Below, piece after piece: positions 1 to 10,013 of a stretch of 34,399 nt of DNA (its first letter is position 1; each line of letters opens with the position of its first letter). Where the stretch lies: positions 11,405-45,803 of the forward strand of contig MU129095.1 of assembly GCA_014904985.1 (NCBI GenBank), written 5' to 3'. Made by a program: the position numbers and the translations under genes. The notes under the pieces were generated by a model. It had not been told where the DNA came from and made no database searches. It was given only the letters and a program-made list of their open reading frames with translations. The DNA is from Hydnum rufescens UP504. Taxonomy: Eukaryota; Basidiomycota; Agaricomycetes; Cantharellales; Hydnaceae.

Positions 1-624
1 GAAAAAATCTCAGTTTCAGAGCATAACTTCCAAGCCATCAAAATAGAATAGCTACACTCGAGAGTCACTCCCACAATTCTGCGATACCCACACCCGCAGG
101 AAGACGGAGTGTAGTGGGTGCTACGGGCACGCAAAATACTAGATACCCCGTTGTTATTTTAATTTTTTTTGTTCTTTGATTCACATGGACAGTACCACAC
201 ACCCGCTAGAGTGGGTGTGTGGTGCTACTAAGTAGTCTTTTTTTTATTTATTTCTATGGAGTACCACACACCAGAGTGGGTGTGTGGTATAATTTTAAAT
301 AAATAAATAAATAATAAGAATAAAACATGGGACTCCTGAATGAAACCCGCTGACCCGGGTAGCATAAGTATAATATAGTGATAATAAATAATAATTATAA
401 ATGGAAGATATTATCCCCGATAAGCCCATATGGCTGCTGCAAGTCTGAGATTCTCCAAGTCCCAGTTTCGGCCAATTTTCGGCCATTTCAGCCAATTCTG
501 GTTCAGGAGGTGAAATCATAAAAATGGCCATTTCGGCCGAAATAGTGATGGGACCTACTTAGGTACCATTATCTGCCCCGGAAGTGGTACCTAACTAGGT
601 AGGCTTAGATGACTGACCAAGGTG
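1..624 (+). mobile_element. Right end of a giant inverted-arm element (T-type terminus)
   Basis: This is the plus-arm tail of an element whose left part lies outside the window. Two intron-less hairpins of the CCACACACC / GGTGTGTGG type sit near 198-225 and 260-290, the first followed by a GGTGCTACTAAGTAGT-like stretch. They are followed by an AAAT-type microsatellite and a conserved tail. The tail is the reverse complement of 6862-7260, which is the left end of another copy. The end is set at 624 because TGACTGACCAAGGTG is the mirror image of the start CACCTTGGTCAGTCA at 6862. Beyond 624 the Ty3 chromodomain reading resumes, so the element was inserted into the retrotransposon. The left mate of any target duplication is not in view. 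Positions 1-185 look like a degraded unit of the same array. Confidence 0.65.
550..624 (+). repeat. T-type terminal inverted repeat with internal hairpin
   Basis: About 75 bp that recur inverted at 6862-6936 and, diverged, at 11780-11852. The core is an imperfect palindrome in which GGACCTACTTAGGTACC pairs with GGTACCTAACTAGGT around an ATCTGCCCCG-like loop. It ends in TGACTGACCAAGGTG. A terminal inverted repeat carrying a subterminal hairpin is usual for cut-and-paste DNA elements. Confidence 0.65.
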
Positions 625-639
625 GCCAGGTCAAGTACT

Positions 640-2563
640 TCTCGTCCTGGTTTTTCGGGATGTGCGCAATGGAAGTCCATTAAGGCTTCGTGAGCATTGG
701 CGAGTTCTGCTGCTGGGAGCCAGCTGAACTCGTCGTTGGTGTGCTCGTAGCCGGACATTGTATGTGATAGATTAAGCCGTTACCGTGACGGCGGCAATCG
801 GTCTTGCTGTCGACGATTTCTGCGATTTTGTATTCGAGTTCGCCGTCAATTTCGACAGGTGGGGGAGGTGGTTGGGTGCGATTGGGGAAGGGATCGGGGT
901 GAGCAGGCTCAAGTAGTCGCACATGGAAGACATTGTGGATTTGATTCATGGTGCAAGGGAGGCCAAGGCAATATGCGTGTGTTGAAACTTTCTTGGTGAC
1001 TGGGAAGGGACCGAGTTTCTTGTGGTCCAGTTTCTTCGATGGTTGCTTTGTTTTGATGTTGCGCATGTCAAGCCATACTTGATCGCCGATGTTGAGGGTG
1101 GGGAAAGGAGGTCGCGATCCAGCTACTTGCTGTTCATTTTGTTGTCGTGTGATCGCGAGTTGGTCGCGAACGTACTTGTGTATGTCATGAAGGTCGAGCG
1201 CGGCTTGGTTGGCCTCGGTCGAAGGCACTGCTTCGATATTGATCTTGAGGTTGGGGTGAAAGCCTTTGTTCGCGAAGAAGGGTGTTACATTCGTCGTGGA
1301 GTGCTCTGCATTGTTGTATGCGAACTCTGCGAGGGGGAGAAGCAGTGCCCAGTCATCTTGCAGGTAGTCGATGTAAATTCGTAAGTACTGCTCGAGGATT
1401 TGGTTCAGGTGCTCGGTTTGGCCATCGGTCTCGGGGTGATATGCGGTCGAGAGGTTGAGTTTGATGCCGAGTCTCTTCGCGAGTGATTTCCAGAAGTTGG
1501 AAATGAAAAGTGAGCCTCGATCTGAGACGATGTTGGCGGGTGTACTGTGTTTGGATATGACCCAATTGATGACTAGGTCAGCAAGTCCTTCTGCGGGAAG
1601 TGTCGTGACCGTGGGGATGAAGAGACCCATCTTCATGAATCGGTCGACGATAATGAGGATGGAGTCGAATGAGGAGGAGGGTGGGAGTCCGGTGATGAAG
1701 TCCATCGTGATCGAGTTCCAGGGTTGATCAGCAATGGAGAGGAATTTGAGGGGGCCATATGCAGTGTGGTGCGAGGATTTCGCACGAGCGCATATGATGC
1801 AAGATCGTACATATGCCTTGACCATTTTCGTTAGTCCTGGCCAGTAGTATTTTCGCGTAATAAGGCGGATGGTTTTGTGAATGCCTGGGTGGCCCACAAG
1901 GAGGTGGTCATGCGAAGCGTGAAGGATGTCGAGGCAGAGGTCGCGATAGTCGGGGACGTAGATGCGTCCTTTGTGTAGTAGCAATGTCGCGTCCTCTGAG
2001 AGCGAGAAGAAGGTGGGGGCAGCTGTCGAGTTGCCTTTGGTGGTCTCAATGCGTTCACGCACTTGCGTTGTGATGGTGTCGTCGCGAGTGCCTTCGCGAA
2101 TCAGTGCGAGAGTCGTCTTGGAGTCGAGAGGGTGGTCATCGAGGGTCGCTCTTAAGTATGCACTAAGAGCTGTGTCCGAGTCGAGAGGTTTGGCATCGCG
2201 AATGATTGTTTGAAGGTTTTGCGGGTTTGCAGTTGCATATACCTCATTTCGTTCGGGTGGATAAATGTCGGGGCATCTTGTGAGGGCGTCTGGTTTTCCT
2301 CCCAGTCGTCCTGGTCGATAGATGATGATGTAGTTGAAGGAGGAGAGGTATTCTGACCATCGCGCCTGTCGACGAGTGAGGAGTTTCGTGGAGGTGAAGT
2401 ACTCCAAGTTTTTGTGATCCGTGATGACGGAAACCGTGTGCGCGGCTCCTTCGAGATATGCTCGCCAGGTGCCAAAGGCGTCGAAGATTGCGAGGAGTTC
2501 CTTGTCGTGGATGTCATAGTTTAGTTCCGCACTTTGCATTGATTGCGAGTGGAATGCGACGGG
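640..2563 (-). pseudogene. Ty3 pol 3' part: RNase H, integrase, chromodomain
   Basis: The longest open stretch (680-2539) begins inside RNase H, with YDIHDKELLAIFDAF and VITDHKNLEYF giving the metal-binding region. The integrase zinc motif follows (HDHLLVGH then CIIC). The integrase core has its acidic triad in MDFITGLP, VSDRG and HPETDGQTE, all apparently intact. A chromodomain start (EYKIAEIVDSK) lies near the C end, after a proline-rich linker. The frame is lost near 755-757, where one base appears to be missing from a conserved Trp codon. The typical chromodomain remainder continues in the next frame down to about 640. An in-frame TGA at 2564-2566 separates this part from the upstream RT. 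Confidence 0.9.
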
Positions 2564-3703
2564 TCAAACTTCATTGTTCTCATCGATTTGTGACAAGATC
2601 ACAGCGATAGCGTAGTCGGACGCATCAGTTTCTACAATGATGCATAATTCGGGGTCGAAGTGGCAGAGGACAGGGGCTGATACGAAGGCGTTTTTGATGC
2701 TTTCGAACACTCGTTGGGTCTCGTCGTTCCATGCAAAGGTTTCATCTTTTTTCGTGAGACGGATTAAGGGGTGTGTGAGGTCTGAGTAGGTCGCGATGAA
2801 GCGGCGGTAGAAGTTCACGAAGCCTAAGAATGACTGGACTTCTTTTACTGAGGTGGGCGCGGGCCAACTTAGGATCGTGTCAAATTTCATAGGGTCCATT
2901 TGGATGCCAGAGGGGGTGATGATGAAGCCGAGGTACTTGATAGTGTCTGTGTGGAAGGTGCACTTCGAGATCTTGGTGCGAAGGTTTCTTTCGCAGAGTC
3001 ATTGTAGTACGTGGCGAACGTGTTCGCAGTGTTCTTCTCGCGAATTGGAGAAAATGAGGATGTCATCAAGATATACGATGATGAACAGATCCACCATATC
3101 CTGGAACGAGTCATTCATGAAATACTGGAACTGCACTGGGGAGTTGGCTGCTCCCATTGGCATTACGAGCCACTCATAGGCACCGTACCATGTACGAAAT
3201 GATGTGAGCCACTTGTGTCCTTCGGCAACTCTGATGTTGTAGTAGCCATCACGAAGATTGATTTTCGTATAGATCGTGGCACTGCGAAGGCAATCGAGGA
3301 GGTCGTTGATGAGGGGGATGGGGTAGCGACTCTTTTTCATGATGTGATTGAGTGCTCGATAATCAACGCAAAGGCGAAGCCTGCCACCTTTCTTTTTCGT
3401 GAAGAGGATTGGCACGCCTGTGGGGGAGGTCGAAGGGCATATGAATCCTTTTGCAAGGAATTCATCAATGAACTCACATAGTGCTGCAAGTTCGCTTTCC
3501 AACATCGGATATATGGGGCCTCGCGGTACTTCGCGTCCTTCTTCGATATCGAATTGAAGGTCGTACTTGCGATGTGGCGGTAGATAGCTGGCCGCTGTAC
3601 CAGTGAAGACATCGAATTGAAGGTCGTACTTGCGATGTGGCGGTAGATAGCTGGCCGCTGTACCAGTGAAGACATCGTGGAATTCGTGGTATTCCAGGGG
3701 GAG
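2564..3703 (-). pseudogene. Ty3 pol: reverse transcriptase and start of RNase H
   Basis: RT motifs occur in order: KKKGGRLRLCVDYRALN, PIPLINDLL, YTKINLRDGYYNIRV, VMPMGAANSPVQFQ and YLDDILIFS, then the connection MDPMKFDTILSWPAP and the first RNase H aspartate in VETDASDYA. The YLDD box is intact. Motif A normally has Asp where this copy reads Asn (IN at codon 3257-3259, AAT), so polymerase activity should be lost. The frame continues through a TGA at 2999-3001, between HVLQ and LCERN, where Arg is usual. The change fits CGA to TGA. A 63-bp tandem duplication lies just upstream of the RT core. Confidence 0.9.
3551..3676 (-). repeat. In-frame 63-bp tandem duplication in pol
   Basis: Two adjacent, apparently identical 63-bp copies (3551-3613 and 3614-3676) encode the segment around ASYLPPHRKYDLQFD just before the RT domain. 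Because 63 is a multiple of three, the reading frame is kept and 21 residues are doubled. A usual Ty3 protein has this segment once. It may be replication slippage or an assembly collapse error. Confidence 0.8.
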
Positions 3704-4590
3704 TCATTGTGCGAGGTCTTGGCATTCTTCGATGGGGATTGATTCGGGTAACGCAGAGGTGGGGGGGGTGTCATGAACCACCGATGCTGTTCATGCGTGG
3801 GTTGGATTGGTGACGACGCATGCGTAGAGTGTCGCACCATCGTCACTGGCTGCTTGAATGAAGTCTTTGGCTTCATAGACTTCAATTGTGATGCTGTGAG
3901 CTGGAGGGCTCATGGTTGTCGGTTCCGGGGTCACGGCAGTCGTTGCGATGATGTCGATGCTTAATGGCGTCGTTACAAGTTTTGAGTGGTGCGCCATGTG
4001 CTCGATCCGCATTTCGGCCCACGAGATTTGTGGATTGACTTGTCGCAACCAGGGGAGTCCCAGTACGACGGGAGTTGAGGAGTGGAGTTGCGATTCAACG
4101 AACTCGATTTTTCGTTGTGACGAGTTTGTGAAAGTGACTGGGAGTGTAACTATACACTCGAGGTTGTTCGTGATCGATCCGTCAAATAATCGCAAGGGGT
4201 GTGGTGTTGCCAAACAACAACGGTGCAGCGTGGCGCATGAGTTCTGTACTCGCGACACATTAATGAAGTTTTCGGAGGCGCCGCAGTTGACGAGTGCTGA
4301 GATGGGGCTGTCCGAGAGGAGGGGGATTGAGACCATCATGATGAATGACGATGGGGAGAGGGAAGAGATGGTGGCTCTTAAATGAGCAGTTCCATCGGGG
4401 GGGGATGATGATGAGATCTCAGTGATGCAAGGTTCCTCTGTTGTGCTGGACCTCCTGAGAAGGTGAATGTAGCGCAAGCTACTGGGGTGCGTGACGTTGC
4501 TGTCGCGGTTGTGCTGCTGGTACTGGTGGACGTCGCGGCCGGTGTCGTTGTGGTTCGCAGTACGTTGCGATGACTGGGGCAACTATCTAC
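3704..4590 (-). pseudogene. Ty3 pol: aspartic protease region, active site altered
   Basis: The open stretch 3791-4582 carries the retropepsin-like fold signature ISALVNCGASENFI, then VVLGLPWLRQVNPQISW, a usual second landmark of these proteases. The catalytic motif is normally D-S/T-G-A. Here it reads N-C-G-A (Asn codon 4286-4288, Cys codon 4283-4285), so the catalytic Asp is gone. The Asn codon follows a C, so GAC to AAC is a CpG to CpA change. TGA codons at 3791-3793 and 3704-3706 interrupt the linker to RT, each where CGA (Arg) is plausible. Confidence 0.8.
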
Positions 4591-6089
4591 TGCATGGTCG
4601 CTATTCCCACAGTATGCGCAGAGCTTTTCGTGTCTTTGTCGCTCCTTTTCCTCTTCGGTGAGCGCGCCGTTAGACTTGTGAACTTTCGGGTTGTGTGGGG
4701 GGTTTGTTGAGGATGAAGGGGGTGTTGACGATAAGGGGTTCGCGGTGCAGGGTTGTGTGCCACGATCTGAGGTCCTTGTGGCTTTAAGTTCTCTTGGCGT
4801 TCCCAATACCGGCCATCAAATCTTAGCGTGGCTTGGTACATGCCTTGGAGTTTCGCAGGCTTGCCGTCTCGTGAGATGTCATCTTGTAGATGGTTCGGTA
4901 AGCCTTGGTAGAACTGCGAGCGGAGTGCATCGTTGTTCCATCTGGTGAGGCTTGCTACTTCCTTGAACTGGTTGATGTAGCGGAGGACGCAGTGGTTGTC
5001 ATTCATCTTGAGCACGCGTAGTTTTCGCTCTTGAGTCGTGACCTCGTCTGGGTCTCTGAAGTATGTGTGGAGCTCTTCCTTGAAGAGCATCCAACTGGAG
5101 AGTGTGGGGATTCCTCTGTCTCCATGATGAGGCATTGGAACCATTGCCTTGCTGTATCCATGAGATACGATCCGGCCCAGATGATGCGCGCACTCTCTAG
5201 CGTGAATCACGACAGTTGCGATCGGAATGCCATTTTGCAGTGCACAAGGAATCCATATAGTTTAGAGGGGTCGTGCCCTGAGAATATTTCTGGTTCTTTG
5301 ATTTTGGGTTCGCAAAGTGCGTGTCCCGAGGTTGCGGAGGGTTGGGCGATTGTCGCTGTTTCGCGGTATCGCAGAGTGGTGGGGAGGTGTTCAAGTTTGG
5401 TTCCTTGATGGTCCCCGCTTGGAGTTGGGGCCCTGAACGCAGAGCCCAGGCGCGGGGGGTGGAGTGCGCATCCTCGAACATCGCGCGTCACGGAGTTGGT
5501 TGCGTGATGTTGCTAGGTGGTGCGTATGTGACTGAATTGCCTTGTGGTGTGTCGTCGAGGTTTTGAGGTGAAAACTCATTGTTTTCCTCAGGGTAGGTTT
5601 GGGGCTTGAAGTGGGGGCTTCGAGTGAGGGTGCGAGGTGCGAATTGCGAGTTGTGTGCTGCGGGCGAGACTACTTGTCTCGGTCATGTATTCGCGTCGAG
5701 GATGGGCGACCGCGAATTGTGGTGCGCGACTTCATTGCACAGCTCTCGGTTTTCATTCGCGAGTTCTTTGAGGTGAGCATTCATCTGGGCGTTGGTGCGT
5801 GCCATTTCCGCTTGTATCTGCATGCTGTGTGCTAGGTCTGCCTGCATTTGTTGCAGCATGTGCAGGAGCATTGTCTTGGTGCTCGAAGTTGATGTGGCGC
5901 TGGGAGGGTTTCCATGTGCAGACCTTGCATTGAGTTGGGTGGTGTTTGTATCATGGGATACGTCGTCCGAGGGGTGATTGGCGCCTTGAGGACGATTGGA
6001 GAGGAGAGGGCGGAAGTGGATTCGATGGTGGCTGTGTCGTCGCGATAGTCGTCGGCGACTGGTTGTGGGTTTCGTCGAGTGGAGGGCAT
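4378..6089 (-). pseudogene. Ty3 gag, frameshifted (capsid domain and CCHC knuckle)
   Basis: The start is placed at the ATG ending at 6089 (MPSTRRNPQP). A Gln/Met-rich, coiled-coil-like segment follows in another frame (5683-5871, with LQQMQADLAHSMQIQAEM). Next come the gag signature PKIKEPEIFSGHDPSKLYGF (within 5207-5491) and the capsid core (4587-5210, with FKEELHTYFRDPDE and LTRWNNDALRSQFYQGLP). A zinc knuckle CAYCGNSDHAVDSC (CX2CX4HX4C) lies in 4378-4806. At least four frame changes and TGA stops near 5207 and 5683 break it. The product would be the structural nucleocapsid protein; this copy cannot make it. Confidence 0.85.
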
Positions 6090-6131
6090 ATTGAGTCTTT
6101 CAAGGAAGTCAGTTATTTAGATCAAGAATAC

Positions 6132-6445
6132 TGTTAAGGGTTGTACTCGAGGCGAAAGATACGATGACGTAATCGATACGAATACAAGGAAATGCCCTTA
6201 AGGCAATTGATGAGGGAGTCGCGAAGTGGGGATTACGTAAGTCATGAAAGACGAGTACGTATGAGGAAGACCGGCTTCTTGAGACTTAATAGGCAAAGGT
6301 TTTAAGATGAGAGTCGTGAGCGATAACTGAGGTTGCGAGAGTGGAATTCAATCGGTTGACAATATATTCTCGATCTTCTAAAGAGTGAGTGTACATCAAG
6401 TAACTACTTATACTATTAGAGATCAAAAGGGTTTTATGGATAAAG
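6132..6445 (-). repeat. Ty3 5' LTR, inner part (interrupted by element A)
   Basis: In minus sense the LTR ends GAGTACAACCCTTAACA at 6132, just before the gag leader. The matching outer part is 17610-17758, which begins TGTTACGAGTTGTACTC in minus sense. The two ends mirror each other (TGTTA...TAACA), as Ty3 LTR ends do. Joined across element A the LTR would be about 455 bp. A TATA-like AGTATAAGTAG lies near 6400-6412 in minus sense. I could not assign a primer-binding tRNA to the sequence next to it. Confidence 0.7.
6438..6445. repeat. 8-bp target site duplication of element A (left copy)
   Basis: GGATAAAG directly precedes the terminal repeat CAGGCTGGTCAGCCAC and recurs exactly at 17610-17617, after the inverted terminal repeat. 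This fixes the ends of element A and shows a host site inside the Ty3 LTR. Eight bp is the usual length for hAT-like and KDZ-like transposases. Confidence 0.75.
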
Positions 6446-6572
6446 CAGGCTGGTCAGCCACTTTTCCGCATCATATTAGATATAATGAGCCTTGCGTTTA
6501 TTATATCTAACTAGATCTTTTTACCAGGGGGCCCCCAGGGGCCCCTGCCAGATTATGGATTATTAATTTATA

Positions 6573-6605
<33 letters not shown>

Positions 6606-6655
6606 GTATTATATTAGTATATACATCCATAGGCTCACCCAGTGGGGCTCACCCT
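6446..6655. repeat. Left end module (B-type) of element A
   Basis: The order is terminal repeat, an imperfect palindrome around ATATCTAACTAGAT, the GGGGCCCC cluster (CAGGGGCCCCTG), an ATT microsatellite near 6560-6605, and AGGCTCACCCAGTGGGGCTCACCC just before the first hairpin. The same order recurs at 23166-23410 and 27763-27990, and inverted at the right ends near 17450-17609, 20284-20433 and 27600-27751. Confidence 0.7.
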
Positions 6656-6861
6656 CCCAAGAAGAGCAGCCAGAGGCTGCTCTTCTTGTGCAAGTGTAGC
6701 TAAAGATAAAATACATACCTGGAATTCACACCAGTCGGAGCCTGGGTTCCATTTGGGTGATCCCTCAAGGGGGTGTTGCTCACGGTTTTCATTTGTGCGG
6801 GCCTTCGCGGTTTCATTCGCAGTTTTCATTCGTGGCGTGTCATTCTGCGGGTCTGTGGTCG
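6656..6861 (-). repeat. Element A, outermost minus unit (interrupted)
   Basis: It holds a hairpin at 6658-6688 (CAAGAAGAGCAGCC pairs with GGCTGCTCTTCTTG) and, at about 6710-6725, a minus-sense 5' splice site CCAG/GTATGTAT. The exon part is G/T-rich on the plus strand and breaks at 6861, where the nested element begins. It resumes at 11853. Joined, the two sides make a normal exon that starts after the 3' splice site at 11901. Confidence 0.65.
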
Positions 6862-7385
6862 CACCTTGGTCAGTCATCTAAGCCTACCTAGTTAGGTACC
6901 ACTTCCGGGGCAGATAATGGTACCTAAGTAGGTCCCATCACTATTCCGGCCGAAATGGCCATTTTTATGATTTCACCTCCTGACCCAGAATTGGCCAAAA
7001 TGGCCGAAAAATGGCCGAAACTGGGACTTAGAGAATCTCAGACTTGCAGCAGGCCATACGGGCTTATCGGGGATAATGTGTTCCATTTATATTTATTTAT
7101 TTATTATCACTATATTCTACATACCCGGGTCAGCAGGGTCTCTGGTTTCATTCAGCACTCCCATGTTGCATTATTGACTTGTTTATTTATTTATTTAAAA
7201 ATTCTATTAACAAAAAAAATACCACATACCCATAGGCAGGTGTGGTACTGTCCATAGAAATACTACTTAGTAGCACCACACACCCGCCCTAATGGGTGTG
7301 TGGTACCTGTCTACAGAAATAAATAAATAAACAAAGAAAAAAACTACTTAGTAGCACACACCCGCTAGGGCGGGTGTGTGGTACT
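6862..7385 (-). repeat. Left T module of the nested element
   Basis: This is the reverse complement of 185-624: terminal repeat with ACCTA/GGTACC hairpin, a GGCCGAAATGGCC-rich stretch, ATTT microsatellite, and intron-less hairpins near 7222-7248, 7272-7305 and 7352-7382. These outermost hairpins lack intron signals and instead abut ACTACTTAGTAGC. They may form the last exon or 3' region of the outward transcript. Confidence 0.65.
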
Positions 7386-9367
7386 GGGAGCATGGCTTGG
7401 CAATCCACCATTGGGTGGGTCATCTCATTCATGGGTTTTGTTTGGGGCATGGGTTGCTGTTCTTGTGTATTTGTTTGGCGACATCACGGGTCTTGATCAA
7501 GGGTTCAAAAGAATACCTATGATAATAAGTATTAAGTTGGTTAAAAAAAAAAAACCACACAAAAGGAGCAGCACATGCTGCTCCTTTTGCGCGGTCACAC
7601 TTATATACAGGGAATACTAACCTTGAAATTGAAAATTATCACACCCGCCGAAGCAGGTGTGTAGTATTTGTTTTTTTTTGGTGTCATGGTCCCGCAGTTT
7701 GGACTTGGGTTGGGGTATACAGGGGTTGGTCGTCGTTCGGCTTTCAATTCAGATCCTAGAAAAGCAGAAGTTAGTAAAAAAAAATTTGAAGTGACACAAA
7801 AGGAGCAGCTTGAGCTGCTCCTTTTGTGTCACAATACATATATAAATGTAAAAAAAATACCTTGTAGTACCACACCCGCCGAAGCGGGTGTGGTACTCGT
7901 TCGTACCGCGGTTGCGTGCCTTCCTCTATCGGGTTTTCGTATGGGGCTCAGGTGGGTTTGGGGGTTGTTGGGCGTGGACTCGTTAACCTAGAAACTATAA
8001 TAAAAAATGAATAATATGTTAGTAAAAAAAGAAAGAAAAAGCTACGTGAAAGGAGCAGCGTACACTGCTCCTTTCGTGCAATAAAAACTTATCTTAAGAT
8101 TACCACACACCTGCCGAAGCGGGTGTGTGGTTTGTCTGGGGGGTTCCGTGGTCCTGTGTCATGCATCCTTGTTCCTGGGTTTTGTTTGGCACTCGTTCTT
8201 TTGGCGGGGCACGTTTGTGGCTTTCGTTTCGCGGGGGCGTTGTCATTTTCGGGGGGGGGGGGTTCATTCGGCGGGTCTTCATCTTGCTGTATGTACTTCA
8301 GGCGATAACCTAGAATAATAAATAACGCATTAGTTTTAAATTAAAACCAGCACAAAAAGAGCAGCATTCGCTGCTCTTTTTGCGCCGTTAGACCTTACTT
8401 ACCTTATGTAGAGCCACACCCGCCTCAGCGGGTGTGGTTCTGTGGGGCATGATGTCGGCGGTGTCATTGGGCGTGGTGTCGTTGAGCCGCTCGATCGGCC
8501 CATCCCCATCGCTGGCATCCTCGTCGTATTGCATTGTCGTTTGGTGTGGTTTTCCTCGGCAGGGTTTTGCTCGGCGGGATTTTGTTCAGTGGGGTTCATT
8601 TGGCGTGGTGTCGTTAGTTTGGTTCATTTGGCGGGGTTTCATTTGGTACCTGGACCAGGCCATGACCTGGAATAATAAAAGTATGTTAGTATGTTAGTAG
8701 AAAAATTGAAAGCAGCGCAAAAGAGCAGCTTTCGCTGCTCTTTTTGTGCTGTTGAGTATGTAACTTACATAGAACCAGACACCCGCTGTGGTGGGTGTCT
8801 GGTTTGGGTCGGTTCTTTGCTCAGCGAGTTTGGTGGGGTGTTGTCGGGTTTCCACTTGGCACGGTTTCGGTTGGGGCTCATAGGGGTATTGGTGCGGATT
8901 GTGACCTAGAATATTAAAGTATTGGTTAGTTAGAGATTTGAAGCAATGCAAAAGGAGCAGCTATTGCTGCTCCTTTTGTGCACCTGTATCTATTAGGGGG
9001 GGGGGGGAACTCACATTAAACAGTGCCACGCACCTGCCGCAGCGGGTGTGTGGTTCCTGGGGCATTGGGCAATCCATTGTTGGGTTCTTGTTTGGCGCGC
9101 CGTTGTTTGCTTCGGTTTGGCTCTTGCCGCTTGGGCCCTTGTCGTTTCGTGCGTTTTCGTCGCGCCTTGGCCCAGGCCTCAATCTATAATAATAAAGGAT
9201 ACGTTAGTATAAAGATTCAAAGGAGCGCAAAAAGAGCAGCTGTCACTGCTCTTTTTGTGCTGTTGTATCTACTAGTAAAGAAACTTACCTTATGACCACA
9301 CACCCGCAGCGGCGGGTGTGTGGTCGTGTGGCCTTTCTGGGTGTAGTTGCAGCGGGGCGGTAACAAC
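7386..9367 (-). repeat. Nested element, minus arm: seven exon-intron units
   Basis: Predicted minus-strand introns are 7517-7621, 7756-7860, 7988-8092 (5' site ATAAGT, so altered), 8310-8402, 8667-8768, 8906-9014 and 9184-9288. Each has a central hairpin, at about 7558-7590, 7791-7832, 8045-8079, 8350-8384, 8714-8749, 8947-8981 and 9225-9262. The second has a 20-bp uninterrupted stem. Branch-like TTAGT on the plus strand (minus ACTAA) lies between hairpin and 3' site. Exons of about 127-264 nt each end in a C-rich/G-rich hairpin before the 5' site. Exon lengths are not multiples of three overall, so this is probably noncoding RNA. Confidence 0.75.
7756..7860 (-). other. Predicted intron with the longest perfect stem
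   Basis: In minus sense it begins GTATTTTTT and ends TTTTCTAG. The stem 7791-7832 is self-complementary over 20 bp on each side (GTGACACAAAAGGAGCAGCT and its mirror), with a 2-nt turn. The stem core is the GGAGCAGC/GCTGCTCC variant. Confidence 0.6.
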
Positions 9368-10013
9368 TCAACGCTGGCAATTGCCGGTACTCAAGAAGCA
9401 CCCACATGCTGGCGCTACAAGCACAATATACACTAATAGAGAGCATATAAATGCGTAATAGATACTATGTAATAAATATTTGTCCAAAAAAATTCGAAAA
9501 CCATGATGATAATAACTCAGAGCTCAATAAGGCACGATGTGGCTAATTGCAAGTGGATTGGGCCACTTCTACACATCAGAATTGGCCCAAAATTAAATAT
9601 AGTGACGGTCTATGTACACCCTACGTGGGTGACCCAGTATGTCTAATGATTCTTGCATTTTTCAATTTCTCATGCCTTCAATTCCCTATTTTTAGGGAAT
9701 TGAAGGCGTGAGAAATTGAAAATGCAAGAATCATTAGACATACTGGGTCACCCACGTAGGGTGTACATAGACCGTCACTATATTTAATTTTGGGCCAATT
9801 CTGATGTGTAGAAGTGGCCCAATCCACTTGCAATTAGCCACATCGTGCCTTATTGAGCTCTGAGTTATTATCATCGTGGTTTTCGAATTTTTTTTGGACA
9901 AATATTTATTACATAGTATCTATTACGCATTTATATGCTCTCTATTAGTGTATATTGTGCTTGTAGCGCCAGCACGTGGGCACTTCTTGAGTACCGGCAA
10001 TTGCCGGCGTTGA
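9368..10013. repeat. Central foldback palindrome, 321-bp arms
   Basis: The arms 9368-9688 and 9693-10013 are near-perfect inverted copies with a 4-nt loop (TTTT). Their ends align without a length difference about the centre 9690.5. Outer tips read TCAACGCTGGCAATTGCC and its mirror. Left of it all units read minus; right of it all read plus. A TTTATATGC TATA-like motif occurs in each arm, pointing outward (about 9930 and its mirror near 9450). It could be a bidirectional promoter region, a replication or transposition feature, or simply the fold where an inverted duplication formed. Confidence 0.85.

Larger units (their letters stand above)
625..6445 (-). mobile_element. Decayed Ty3/gypsy (chromovirus-type) retrotransposon, body
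   Basis: On the minus strand the order is LTR part, gag with CCHC knuckle, protease, reverse transcriptase, RNase H, integrase and chromodomain, which is the Ty3/gypsy order. The 5' LTR is split by element A and resumes at 17610-17758. The 3' LTR is not in the window because another element is inserted at 624/625. Coding capacity is lost. The pol region stays in one frame but is broken by in-frame TGA codons (2564-2566, 2999-3001, 3704-3706, 3791-3793) and a chromodomain frameshift, and gag has several frameshifts. The integrase style resembles agaricomycete elements, which is my main taxonomic hint. The active-site changes are given in the domain entries. Confidence 0.9.

Noticed and set aside
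295..531. Small protein gene in the T module, mirrored at 6955-7257
   Set aside because: Both copies read alike only because the module is an inverted repeat. It includes microsatellite-coded residues, and no start context or conserved frame was seen.
680..3505. TGA codons in pol as programmed readthrough or a changed genetic code
   Set aside because: There are several TGA codons at usual Arg positions, together with frameshifts and lost catalytic residues. Decay explains all of them.
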